Part shown: positions 1 through 10,615 of the stretch, one piece after another
Layout: every line of letters starts with the position of its first letter
Position numbering within the stretch: position 1 is the stretch's first letter
Origin: Microbotryum silenes-acaulis
Lineage: Eukaryota > Basidiomycota > Microbotryomycetes > Microbotryales > Microbotryaceae
Direction of reading: 5' to 3'
NCBI GenBank assembly: GCA_003665825.1
Contig: QPFY01000003.1
Coordinates: forward strand, 1,860,001 to 1,924,000
Length of the DNA: 64,000 nt
Notes under the pieces: model-generated
Seen by the model: the letters and a program-made list of their open reading frames with translations, nothing else
The model's database searches: none
Told to the model about the DNA's origin: nothing
Made by a program: the position numbers and the translations under genes

Positions 1-405
1 CGGTGGCGGAGGTGGAGGGTGAGGATACGGTGGGTGAGGTTGTGAGAAGGGTCGATGCGTTGGATTGGATAAGGTGGGTTAGGAAAGGGTGTAGGAGCTG
101 TCGGTCTTCGGTGGCGAGCGATTCGCTGCGAGAAAGGGGCACGAACGTCGTTCTCACCCGGGGGTTCAATTTCGAGTTCCACCAGCGCGACCGACCAGAG
201 AATCATAACTCACAGGTACTGTACGACCAACGACGAAGCCGCCCACGGAGTCTTGATTCGAGCCTGGACCGAACGAGCACCGCCCGAGCTCGAGCTCGAG
301 GTCGACGACGGACTGCCAGCAACACAGGTCTGCATCACCGACACCCAACCGAGAACGATCACAAGCATCATCGAGCTCGTGGTCGCCGGTAACGGTTGCC
401 GGTAA
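1..405 (+). CDS. Partial 3' exon of an unidentified protein
   Basis: A reading frame open from about 71 to a TAA at 403-405 lacks a convincing ATG and looks like the last exon of a gene whose 5' part lies left of the window. A possible intron runs from a GTGAGG donor near 19 to a TTAG acceptor near 82. The encoded C-terminus is Ser/Thr-rich, then has a regular hydrophobic/acidic pattern (VLIRAWTERAPPELELEV, then ITSIIELVVAGNG). No family is recognised. The frame starting near position 3 and two minus-strand frames compete over the same bases, so the call rests only on protein-like composition. Confidence 0.3.
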
Positions 406-861
406 ACTGTGGACGAACGAGGTCCAAAACGCATGGCTGTGGCGCGTGTACGAGGCGGTTGGCGTCGTTGAAGCCGAGAAACGGACCAAGAGTGACGTGG
501 ATCAGGAGCACGCGCGCCCGAGGGAATATGCCATTAGAATCGGGCAATTGGAATCGGGAAGCTAATACGAATGGGCGGCTGGCTGTATGCGGTGGCGCGG
601 GCGAGAGGCAGCCGGCAGCCATCGCGCGAAAGGAACGCGCCGAGTCACGCTCTCGATCCTTTATCCTCGACCTATTATCCCCTCACCCCGTCACTTGGGA
701 TCCCTGGTTCACCTCAAATCAGAAGAGCGTCTCTTGGTCATTTCGCCACTGTATCACAGCTCAGGAAACGGACACGACGGAGCGACGCCGGTAGAGTGTC
801 TTGAGCTTCGTGCGAGAGAGAGAGAGAGAGCGTGTGTGTGTGAGGGCACAAAGGGTTAGAA
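406..861. other. Intergenic region and LSM8 5' leader
   Basis: No coding signal is convincing here. A short AG/GT microsatellite lies at 811-842, just ahead of the proposed first LSM8 splice donor at 863. Confidence 0.4.
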
Positions 862-1577
862 AGTGAGTAGTACAACAGCTTCTCCCGAACGAAAGATCAC
901 CACTTGCTCACCGAGCTGACCCTGGTCTGCACCGTACAGTGAGCGCCTTAACCGCTTACGTCGACAGTCCGTTGGCAATCCTCTCCCTCTCTTCCGTGCT
1001 GCCTATCCTTTACCCACCAACCCTGACCCATTCTCATTTCCCTGCTCCTCACAGAACGCGTCCTCGTCATCACCCAAGACGGTCGAACAATAGTAGTACG
1101 TGTCCACCCCACCCGACCTCTTTCCCACCCGCTCCTCGAACCCTAAACAAAGCCTCCCTCCTTGCTTTCCTTCCTCAGGGCACCTTCGCCGGTTTTGACC
1201 AAACGACCAACATCATCCTCTCCTCCTCTACGGAAAGGATCTACTCTCTCGACGAAGGTGTCGATGAACAAGCATTGGGTCTGTTCGTCGTAAGAGGGGA
1301 TAACATCGTACGTTACGAATACGAAACCTTCGACCCGAATAACCCCCGAAACCTGCATTTCATTCTAAACCCCCCTCTTCTTCCCCATCATCGTTCAATC
1401 CCCATCTCGAATCGGATCCTCCTCTTCGCACTTTTTTTTTTTCGTAACTTTTCATCAACGCTACACGCGTTGCCGTCGATCGCGTAGACGTTGATCGGTG
1501 AATTGGACGAAGTAGCGGATAAAGCTGTCGACCTCTCGACCGTTCGTGCAGAACCGATACAGGAGATCGTACATTAG
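862..1577 (+). CDS. LSM8: U6 snRNA-associated Sm-like protein LSm8
   Basis: LSm8 is the subunit that distinguishes the nuclear LSm2-8 ring, which binds the U6 snRNA 3' end and supports pre-mRNA splicing. Exons are 862, 940-966, 1055-1095, 1179-1307 and 1488-1577 (288 nt, 95 aa), with consistent phases and consensus GT..AG borders. The protein starts MSALTAYVD and carries Sm1 (VLVITQDGRTIV, then GTFAGFDQTTNIIL) and Sm2 (LGLFVVRGDN) joined to the expected C-terminus VRAEP. Length matches the family (about 95 aa). Exon 1 supplies only the A of the ATG: the intron 863-939 (GTGAGT...CAG) separates A from TG. No other in-frame ATG gives the conserved N-terminus. The family call is firm; the first exon is inferred from splice consensus. 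Confidence 0.88.
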
Positions 1578-2824
1578 TAGATTCGGGATCTCGTACTCTT
1601 TCGCTTGGGTTTATTCCCCAAGACGATCTTGACCCGAACAAAAGAAGGGCAATCGTTCCTGGATAGGTACGGCACCGTCGTCGGGGAAGGGAGATGGAAT
1701 GAATAGAAAAGGGAAGGGGGAGAGCGGTGATGACTCTACACGGAAGATGATGTGGAACTTTTCGCAAAGACTGAACTGAAAGGCGTTCTTTGTATAATAA
1801 ATGACAAATGTTTCTACAAGATTTCGCGAATGAAGGGTGAAATTGATGACCATGACGGGCAATTCATCAACGAGTCGAGAAGGAGAGAAAAGACGGCTCA
1901 AATCGAGAGGGTTCGCAAGTCATCTCGCAACACCCTAACGGCACGGCAACTCACCATCATTTTGATAGATAATAACTTCATATACAGCACTAGAACGACC
2001 CAGGTGAACAAAGCACCCAACCCGAGCAAAATATGTACACAAGAGCTGAACGACGATGCACAACCGAAACAAAGCAGATGTATGTACACGTATGCTTGTA
2101 GCAAACTACTGTTGCGGCTCTTCGACGCAGCATTCTTGTGCTTCTTTTTTGATCTTGAAAGCAATGTTTTTCATCGATTGGGAGACTCCCAAAACCTGGT
2201 CATCGCGATGGGAACGATGTTAAAACAGCTGAGCGTACAGCTTCGGAGGGAGCCAGAAAAGCTTGAATAGGGGACCCCGGCCGCCGATATCGTGTGATAA
2301 ATCTAGGATAGTTTCAAAAAATCATCCAAAGCGCACAATTACGAGAGAAGATGTTTGCCTCGTGTTGAATAATTTTTAAAAATTGCAACCAACACAGCTG
2401 GTGAGGCGAGCGAGATTGGAGTGTGACTCCTCGACTTGTTTCCTGATCGCGGCTCGCTTCGGCAGGCGGAGTTTAAAAATCCGCGAGGGCCGTTAGCCGT
2501 CTGAACTTTTGCTCCATTCTCAATCACACCGGGCACGCGTCCCATCTCGGAAACGGAATTCTTGCGCAACCTCAGCCGCCAAAGACAGCTCCTGTGGCCT
2601 TGACTGAGCGTGGCAGCCTCAGCGAGGCCTGTCGCAACGGGTCGAGATAATTGTGAGGCCGACGCTCGCTCCTCTTGAAGCTTCCCTCTCACCTTCCCGA
2701 GCTCGCTGGCGCTCAGCCTCCCTCTTGTTTGTTCCAATACGGCACGGCATACCCTTCTACCTAAATAGCAGGCTAATTCCATACTAAATCATCACCCACG
2801 AGCAAAAGCCAACCGGTCCCGAGC
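1578..2824. other. Long intergenic region, no supported gene
   Basis: Several frames of 80-170 codons are open on both strands, but none has recognisable motifs or a coherent exon chain. A minus-strand frame around 2222-2310 reads like a short protein tail (GGRGPLFKLFWLPPKLYAQLF then stop) and could be a gene relic. The last few hundred bases are probably the promoter and leader of the GAF gene. Confidence 0.35.
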
Positions 2825-4758
2825 ATGCCCTGGCGTAAGCTGCTCATCGCTGCCACCCGGCGTGGCCCGACCTCAACTCCGAACGAGCACGAGCAGCACG
2901 GCTCGGAGATCGGATGTTCACACCCACCCGCTTCCAGGGCAAGTTCCCTGCCCCCCTTCTCCTTCAGATCGAGCGGTTCGAGCTCGCGAAGAGGCCAGTC
3001 GGTCGATCAACTCTCGATACGGTGCAAGGGCCCAAGCCACAAGGAAGCAGCCGCAGGGGACGAGTTTGATCGAGCCTACAGCAGCGTGAGAGTTGCTTGT
3101 GACGATCGGAACCGACCTGATAATGCCTATCAATTCGATTCGACTCAAAAACATTTTCATCATCACACAGGGGAGATACGATCTGAATGTTTCACCTCCT
3201 CGACCACTAGGTCCTCCGTCGTCAGCTAGGCGCACCGAGTCAGCGGGCTACACGCCCCTTAGTTCGCCAGACCGAGCAATAGAGCAAGTCGCGCTGGACC
3301 AACTCGACATCACCGGTCACAACCGACCTTTGTCTGCATTCAGTATTGGTTTTAATACCTACCCCGCATCATCGTCAAGCCACTGGTCTTCCACGTGCGA
3401 CACCAGTCCCGAAAGTTCGCCGCTGCTTCGATTCGGCGCCGACGGCTTTCACTGCACGAGCCTCCAATCGAGCCCCGCCACAAGATCCCCTGTCAGACGT
3501 CATAGCACAGATTTACCCGAGATAGCTGCACCCGACGGCTTCTTCTCTGTCGTCGGCTCGCTAATCGACCACCCACTTTGTCGTTCCATCGTCAAGAACT
3601 GCTGCGAGCAGTTTAAAACTTCGAACGCCATACTCGCCGTCGCCGATCATGATCGCCTCGTCTACCTCGCTACCAGCAACGTCAAAGACGGTGAAGTTCT
3701 CTCCGAATCAGTGCTACCCTTTCATGCTACTATCTGTGCCCACACTGCCTTGAACCAGACCCGAGGGCTGGTCGTCCACGACACGGCGAGCGATTGGAGG
3801 TAAGGGCTGCGGCCGCCAAGGATTCGCAACACTGCTCTCCTATCGAAGCCTTCTACCAAAATGTCCTCTCTTTAACCCTCCTCCTTTGTTCTAGATTCAA
3901 GGACAGTTTACCAGCTACCCAACTCGGCGTACGCTTCTACGCCGCCATTCCCCTCACCGTTCCGAGTCAGCTGGTTGACCCGTCATCTCGACGAGTGGTG
4001 ATTGGATCGCTTTGCATCGTCCACCATGAGCCTCGACCTCATTTCGCTCACCAAGATCTCGAGATTCTGTGAGTCAAAACGGAAGCTCTTTCGATTATGA
4101 TGCAACTTGCTAACCTGCCGATTGCCCTCGAACAACTCGCAGACGTGGCCACGCCGACTCCGCTTCTCGAGAGATTGAAGACTGGGCTCGGCAGCGCCTT
4201 GAACAAAGGTCCTTGCAACTTGATCGCTGCTTCGACCACTTCATGCACCAACTCGACCCTCTAGCCACTTCCAGCATTGAGTCCACGGAGACGGTGATTC
4301 ATGATCTCGTCGTGCACACGATCAAGTCATCACTCCGATTCGAGCTCGTCTACCTCCTATCGCTCGAAAGAATGCGCGAATGGCCCGACCTGCCGGTGAA
4401 GCAGGCCGTGCTCGCCGCACAGCCATCCGGGTCTACGCCTTGCAAGCTGGTCAGTCGCCAGACCCACATCGACGCCTTACGAGGTGACGAGAATGGGTTA
4501 CAGTACGATGGAGAAGATGAAGATCATTCCGATCCGCCGATTTCTTCCGAGGAGTCACCCAAGCGCATCCAGGTCGCAAGGGGTTTGCTATTGCCCGTCG
4601 TGGTGAAGAGCGAGGAGACGGGCATCGTTCTGGGCGCTTTCTCGTGGGATCAGCGAATCAGACTGATGACGGAAGATGTACTCTTTGTCAAGCGGGTCGT
4701 TCGAGCGGCGGTCACATGCTTGGAGGGAAAGAAGGATCCTGCTGTGGCACCTGACTGA
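2825..4758 (+). CDS. GAF-domain protein
   Basis: Exons 2825-3085, 3171-3799, 3895-4068 and 4143-4758 join in phase to 1680 nt (559 aa). The first ~200 residues are low-complexity, Ser/Pro-rich. A GAF-like sensory fold follows (about residues 210-370: FFSVVGSLIDHPLCR, NAILAVADHDRLVYLA, LGVRFYAAIPL, VIGSLCIVHHEPR), and a second, weaker GAF-like segment spans roughly 400-555 (VIHDLVVHTIKSSLRFELVYLL; ETGIVLGAFSWD). There is no kinase, phosphodiesterase or output domain, so it may be a ligand-binding adaptor. A GAF-bearing hybrid histidine kinase lies 11 kb downstream, but no functional link is shown. The start at 2825 is chosen because exon 1 from this ATG enters exon 2 in phase. Confidence 0.75.
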
Positions 4759-5158
4759 ATGACTGGCACCTGACGCTTCACTTGCCCGAGGGGATCAATA
4801 CGATAGGACTGATGACCGGGCTTGCGCTTGCTGATGGCTAGAATCTATATACCTTAATTTCAAAATTTAATCCAGACGATACCTTTTATATAGCATGAAA
4901 TACACGTTGCCCAGCTGACAAAAAGGTCGACGCAATTCGGATACCAGATGGAGAGAAACAAATCGAAATTACAAGTATACAAGCCACTCTTTTTTTTGTG
5001 GTTATTTTGATTTGACTACACAGAATCAAACACACGAATCACTAGATAAATAGAGATGAAAGTACTTTGAGACCAAGGAACAAACACACACAAACACACC
5101 TCTATCTTCACACTCGACACCCGATACCTCCCCGCTCTCCTTTCCCCGCCTATCCTCT
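4759..5158. other. 3' intergenic region between convergent genes
   Basis: AT-rich, with a T9 tract and CA repeats near 5080. It probably holds the 3' UTRs of the GAF gene and the minus-strand gene at 5159. No coding signal. Confidence 0.4.
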
Positions 5159-5590
5159 TCAAACCTCGACCTTGATAAATCGCTTCGAAGCCTCCTCATC
5201 GTCCTCCTCCTTTCCCACAAACAGCGAGTAGTACGGACATCGTTCCTTGTAGCCGACGTACTCGAGCTCATCCAAGATTTTGTACTTGAGGTTTTGCGCA
5301 GCCGCGCCGATCAAATCTTGATGGCAGTCCATGTCGCTGGCGGGACACTTGATCACGGCTTCGACTTGGATTGAGAGGCGGCGAAGGAACGTTTCGTAGC
5401 GGTGGAAACGTAGAGCGAGCGATGAATGGTCAGGATAGAAGTCGAAGACGGTGGTGAGCTCCTTGGTGAAGGCCGGACTCGGGAAAAAGCTCTCGTGAGA
5501 AATCAGGCGTGGGATTGAAGTGAGTATATGAGTATCTAAAGAGGTCGAGGACAGCGCCTTAGCAGAGTCCGTGTGCGACCGGTGTTGCAA
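5159..5590 (-). CDS. Hypothetical 143-aa protein
   Basis: An uninterrupted minus-strand frame from the ATG at 5590 to 5159. The C-terminal two thirds look coding: an amphipathic stretch (LALRFHRYETFLRRLSIQVEAV), a Cys pair (KCPASDMDC), then ILDELEYVGYKERCPYYSLFV and an acidic tail. An overlapping frame just upstream encodes a short hydrophobic leader (MMGLTLLCFLFLATPVAHG), so the real protein may start there, with an intron (GTCGCA donor after ATP, acceptor before SFFPSP) joining the two and yielding a secreted protein. I cannot decide between the two starts. No family recognised. Confidence 0.45.
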   Translation of the reverse strand: MQHRSHTDSAKALSSTSLDTHILTSIPRLISHESFFPSPAFTKELTTVFDFYPDHSSLALRFHRYETFLRRLSIQVEAVIKCPASDMDCHQDLIGAAAQNLKYKILDELEYVGYKERCPYYSLFVGKEEDDEEASKRFIKVEV

Positions 5591-7084
5591 GAAACAAGAA
5601 GCACAGGAGCGTCAACCCCATCATATGAGGCCGCCTGTCATAGAAGGGCTCGTAGCCGGGCAGACCCTGAGGTGGGGGGAGGCCACAGATTCTGAAAGTT
5701 TGCAAGATCTGAAGTTGAACCATGGAGGCAGATTTTCCGAAATCATGGCGTGGATTGCAGAGCGGGTCGGACGAACGCATAAACGAGCTGGGACTCGAAA
5801 AATGCCAAAGGGGCCAGAGTGATGCGTGTCACCCTAGCACAGTCCACGTCTATTCATCAAATTGAGAGCCTCATGATCGGGCGACAAGTTGTATGAATTC
5901 AGTGGGAATTTCAGTCAGAGACTCGCTTAGCTTACTGTTGCGCCACCAAGAGTGAAGATATTTCTGAGTAGAATTTCGCCTCTGGCACACACCTGAGCTG
6001 ACTCCCCCAGGCTTGCAAATCGGGATGAGAATTCGGTTCTCCGGATGATGACAGATCGTTCCCGCATTGAGTCAGCGCAAATGTGTCGCTAAAAGGACGG
6101 CTAATAGTTTTTAACCACGTTTTTCTACCGTTAAGGTGTCATGTGGCAGGCCAAAGTCTGACATATGCATGGCATCGGCGTGGGCGGCGGTTCAAGAAAC
6201 GATCTCCTGACTCCTTGCGCCGGAGCCTGGCGCCCATCCGGCGATGTGGTACTGACTGGTATTCTAAGTCTTCGTTTAATTGACCACATAACATCATGTT
6301 CATTTATCAGCTTTCAAACTCGAAACCTTAGAAAGAACGCCTCTGGTGGCCAGGCACTTAATAGGTTTGGACCAACACCTCGGCGACTGGAGCTCATAGT
6401 CGGCAATCCCAAAAATCAGATCGTCATTTTCAACGGCGGGACTACAATCATTTGGGTGGACGCCAAGCTCAAACAGAAACCTGCCATGATAGCCTTGAGC
6501 TGGACGGCAACAACATCTGACTTGCTTGATATGTCGTAAAGGAAACGTTTGCCGAATCACGGCCCCGAATTCAGCGCTCCAGTCGGCGTCCGTATGCGAT
6601 CGGCTGGCAGCTGAACGGAGCCTGGCAGAGCTGGGGGCGGCGAGGTGTCAGAAATGGCAAGGACAATGGCGATCGCGCGGGCGTTTGTTCGCGACAGCAA
6701 GGCGTGAAATGACTGGATTTCGCCCCCAGTAAGAAGCTTAGATTAGCAAGTTGGGGATATTCAAACTGATGGAAAGTTGTGGAAGGCTGTGGAAGGTTGC
6801 GGAGTCTTTCCCTCACGCAAAGGCGCCGAGATGCCGGATGCGCGAATTCAGGATGGTGAGGGCGGGCCGAGCCTGCACCGGGCTTGCGGAGCCAGTCGAA
6901 TCTCCCTCGGATGTCCCAAAATGGACCAAGCGCAGCCCGAATTCTCAGGCGGTTGAACTCTGCATTAAATGGCAAGTCTAGTTACATTCACGAAAAAAGT
7001 GCGAGGTGCAAAATGACAGCAAACAAATGCCAGTACAAACGAAAGAGCGGTATAGCGAGGATCAAAACGGATCAAAGGAGTGCT
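5591..7084. other. Intergenic region without a supported gene
   Basis: Open frames of 60-134 codons occur on both strands but show no motif or splice chain. A short imperfect repeat (GGAAG.TTG/GGAAGGCTG units) lies at 6771-6800. Confidence 0.35.
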
Positions 7085-8535
7085 TTAGGGGATTGCGCGA
7101 CGCTCTCCAGCGGCTGGCGATGACTGGGCGACTTTGGTGGAGGGCGCATCATGATTGGTCGAGCCGAGATGGAGCTTCTCCTGGAGCGACTCGAGGGGTC
7201 CATCGGTCGTGCGCTTGCACGACTCGTCTTGGGTGTGGAGCACACCGGCGTTCTCGTGCGTAAGCTTGGACTTGACGTCACCGCCGCCGGCGACGAAGTC
7301 GGAGAGCTTCATGGGCTGGTGCTCGACCGACTGGTGAACGATCGGCGCCTCGTGGGTCTCGTGGTGGATGGGGACCTATTAAAAAGCGTCAGAAGCGAAA
7401 GGGTCAGGATGTTTGCATCAATGTGTGATGTCTGAGCGCTGACATACCTTGGTGTGAATGACCTGATCGTCGTGAGTGGCCGAAGAGAAGGGATAATAGG
7501 GGCGCACGTCAGTGCGGATCAACCATGAACGCAGAAATCTTGGTTACTCACATGGTGCTCATGGGTATCACGCTCAATGACGGGCTGAATGACGTGGTGA
7601 ACGTGGTGGTGGGTGCTCTCGCTCACTGCAACAGGAGGTCAATTGTGTCAACAGGGGACACCTACGGTTCGACGATCAACGGGAGTCGGCCGATGATGAC
7701 TCACCCTTTTCACCCTTGTCGACGACGACGCGGTCGGCGGCAGCCTCCTTGTAGTGGTCCTGGTGTTTATTAAGAGCAGCGAACTGGGTCGTGTCGGCGT
7801 CCGTGTTGACGTGCTTCTCGTGAATCTTGGTCGTCGGGACGATGTTTTCGCGGTGGCGCTCAGACTCGTGCTTGGAATCAACGACGGGTTGAACGTGGTG
7901 TTGGACGTGGTGGAGATGTCGGTCGACATGTCGCTCACGCTCAACTTCCTCAACTTCGTGCTTCTGATGGGTGTGGTCTGCGAGAAAGGTGGGATAGGCA
8001 ACGAGGCCAAGCATGACGTGAGCGATCCGATCCCAACCCTGGGATCCTCAGCCCGATGTGATGACGAGGACGAGACACGGACCGCCAAGTCTGAACGGCC
8101 TTATGTAGGGTAAAAGACTGGAGCGATTGAAATCGACTTACGAGTCACGGCAGCGAGGTGCTTGTGGTCATGGTTGGCGGCATGGGCATCTTGCTCAACG
8201 AGGTGGGTGTCGCGCTGGGGGAGGACATGGCCTGATGAAGGGGCCGGCGCGACCTCCTCGACGTGCTGACCCGGAATGGAGGACGAACGAGTGGTAGCCG
8301 AGCCGGTGTGGGTCGAACCAGTGTGGGTCAAACCGTTGTGGGTTGAACCGGGGTGGGTTGAACCAGTGTGGGTCGAACCGTTGTGGGTTGAACCGGTGTT
8401 GGTCGAACCGGTGTTGGTCGAACCAGTGACAGTTGAACCAGAGGTGGTCGAACCAGTGACAGCCGAACCGGAGGTGGTCGAGTTGTTGTGGGTCGAGTGC
8501 TTGTCGGAGCTAAAAATTTCCTTGACCTTGTTCAT
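7085..8535 (-). CDS. His-rich, repeat-bearing hydrophilic protein
   Basis: Five minus-strand exons, 8142-8535, 7705-7977, 7552-7625, 7448-7462 and 7085-7375, join in phase to 1047 nt (348 aa). The N-terminal half carries about 14 copies of a pentapeptide of the type TGSTH/TGSTN. Later exons are His/Glu/Lys-rich with the motifs HHVQHHVQPVVD and HHVHHVIQPVIE, then IHHETHEAPIVHQ and a C-terminus with MKLSDFVAGGG. Paired HH-x-QPV segments resemble fungal hydrophilic, allergen-like stress proteins whose function is unknown; that is recollection, not a search result. There is no signal peptide or membrane segment. One exon is only 15 nt (VIHTK). Splice sites are strong (GTAAGT, GTGAGT, GTATGT). Confidence 0.75.
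8285..8490 (-). repeat. 15-bp coding minisatellite
   Basis: Roughly 14 tandem, slightly diverged 15-bp units (plus-strand form GTGGGTCGAACCAGT) lie inside exon 1 of the His-rich protein. All keep the reading frame and vary TGSTH, TGSTN, NGSTH and SGST. Confidence 0.85.
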
Positions 8536-9783
8536 TGTGGAGATGGAGGCGTGTAGGATGAGAGCTGGGGTGGAGTAATCGAGTTGGGGTTTTGACGAGT
8601 CTTGAAATCTTCCAAGGTGAGTGGAGTGTGGAAGGGAAAGAGAGAGATCGGGGGGATCAAGGTGACCAGCGCAGCAGCGAGAAAAATAAGGTCAGCGCCT
8701 ATCTTGACGATCGAACGATGACGATGGACCTTATTACTTGGGGCCACTTGTTCCCGATCATAAACACACAAGGGAGCACGCTTCTTCTTTAATCATGAGC
8801 TACGTGCAACGAAGGTTCGACTACACAGAAGAATCACCCTCGGTCACGCAGGATACACGAGATTGACGTCAGTTCAGCCTCGTCTTGCGGTCGGTGACGA
8901 AATGAAATCGTTGCGCGCGCGACCCAGGTGACCTCCTCGGGTGCTCGGGCGACTGACGCGCTGCAGCGCTCCTCCGAGCAATCGCCGATGGATTCATCAT
9001 CGTCAATCCGGCTGCGCACCGCCACCAGATTAAAAAACGTGCTGCGCCGTCAACACAGCGTGGTATGCAACTTGAACCTCCCTGACGATGAAGTCATGTT
9101 TCTCACGAGACTCGAGCCCAAGTCGATCGTCAAATCCCGTTGACCGAGCGAAGTTTCGCCCAGCCCGGGAACGTTCGTCATCTTGAGCCTTGATCAACTA
9201 CGTACCGCCGCTCGCTTAATTCTCTGGTAGGCCCTGAATGAGCTCGGTTCCACAATCAAGATCAGTTATCTTGCACTTTTTCTACATGAAACGCTCTAGC
9301 CTGAGATTAAAAAAGATAAAAAAAGATGGTCTAGTCTGACGGATGAGAACCATCCTCTTGGTTCTAATTCGAAAGGATTTGCCGACCCAGAGTCCGTCAT
9401 CTGATGAGGGGCGCGCCCGGGCGCTCGGCTTAGCAATTCTAGCGAGGAATCAGCCAGGACCAGAATGGAGGAACTTTGTAGCTCTAGTCAAAATCCGTGC
9501 TTTCATGTTTCTTCGCGATTGGAGCTTCTATTCAGCGCTTCCATCATTAAGTTGATGAACGCGCTGACAATGCCGAGGAGAGCGCCGACGGCAGCGACCG
9601 ACCGCACAATTGACGGCTGTCTACACTACGCGGGTGTTCCGAGCGATCTTGGTACATGATGATACTATTCTTACAACAATGCTAGAACCAAGAGCTAGAG
9701 CTCCTTCTCTCCGAACTATCCACCGGTTTCTCACAGCCCCTTTTGCGCCCGTCCCAAAGATCGCGACCAATCCAAGCCCATTC
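8536..9783. other. Intergenic region
   Basis: The first 250 bases are probably the promoter and leader of the His-rich gene. Beyond that only short frames without motifs are seen; AT-rich patches occur near 9290-9330. Confidence 0.35.
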
Positions 9784-10161
9784 CTACCGCTTCTCTGTCC
9801 CTGCCTGAGTCGCCTGTAGTTTCCGCATCTCTTCATCTAATTCCTTCCACCCTTGTTCATCGAGATCCCCAGCTCCAGCGACCGCGTTCCTCCGCTGTTT
9901 GATCTCGTCCATCTTCCATAGCAGTAAGGAGGGCAACGAGTGTTCACTCGGTCGCTCAAGTCGACTTTCGTAGACATAGTAGGCCCAAATGCCGGAGAAG
10001 ATGCCCAGGAGTGGGTCCATGGTTCTATTGAGGTGAGAATGAACGTGGTTAGGTAGTGAGGTGGGACAAGCTTTGGGAGAGTCCATGCGAGGGTGAGAGC
10101 GGAGAGAAGAGTCGAGTAGTACTGACTTGGAGACGAGGTAGATGCGTTTAGGCATCGACAT
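9784..10161 (-). CDS. NCE101: Nce101-like small membrane protein
   Basis: Two exons, 10127-10161 and 9784-10024, join in phase (276 nt, 91 aa) through an intron with a GTCAGT donor and AATAG acceptor. The protein begins MSMPKRIYLVSK, continues TMDPLLGIFSGIWAYYVYESR as a single hydrophobic segment, and then has RPSEHSLPSLL. This is the pattern of the NCE101 family (YLxSK..DPxxG...YYxyE...RP.GHTL). The yeast protein is implicated in export of leaderless proteins; its biochemical role is unknown. The protein is longer than the yeast homologue (53 aa) because of a charged C-terminal tail ending in EMRKLQATQAGTEKR. Confidence 0.8.
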   Translation of the reverse strand: MSMPKRIYLVSKSVLLDSSLRSHPRMDSPKACPTSLPNHVHSHLNRTMDPLLGIFSGIWAYYVYESRLERPSEHSLPSLLLWKMDEIKQRRNAVAGAGDLDEQGWKELDEEMRKLQATQAGTEKR

Positions 10162-10615
10162 GATAAGGACGGTCTGATCTAGTTCCTGGACGATGATTGA
10201 GGAGGGTCGCGGATTGATGTTGGATTTGGCTAATGCTGGGCACCAGAAGCTTAACGAGTCGTTCGGCGCGAAGCTGAGCCGCTGTCAAGTGGGGTAAAAC
10301 GACTTGGTGGTAAATGTCGGCCAGACCGCAAGTCCGACGCAAGGATGCATTCATCATGTCGCGAATGAGTAAATCAAGATTCGAAATACAAAATCGACAA
10401 CATATTAGTATCGGAGAAAATCTGGACGCGAGAATTGCCCAAGAACGAGTTGTCCCAAAGGGACCAAGCAGACAAGCGGATGCGGTATAAATCAAGACAG
10501 TGCGAAGAAAAACGAAGTGATAAAGACAAGAATGGTAGAAATATGTGATAATCCCAATTGGTCCAGCAAGGTGAACAGTTGCCGACCCCGACTTCAAGTG
10601 GTGCCGGATGAGGGC

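Noticed and set aside
1752..2270. 172-codon plus-strand frame
   Set aside because: Composition is not coding-like, no splice partner or motif was found, and it lies in AT-rich intergenic DNA.
7676..8113. CRISPR-like or regulatory tandem array at the His-rich gene
   Set aside because: The repeats are 15-bp in-frame coding units in a eukaryotic gene, with no spacers.
10148..10597. 149-codon minus-strand frame with hydrophobic start
   Set aside because: It overlaps the first NCE101 exon in another frame, has no recognisable motif, and lies where NCE101's promoter should be.
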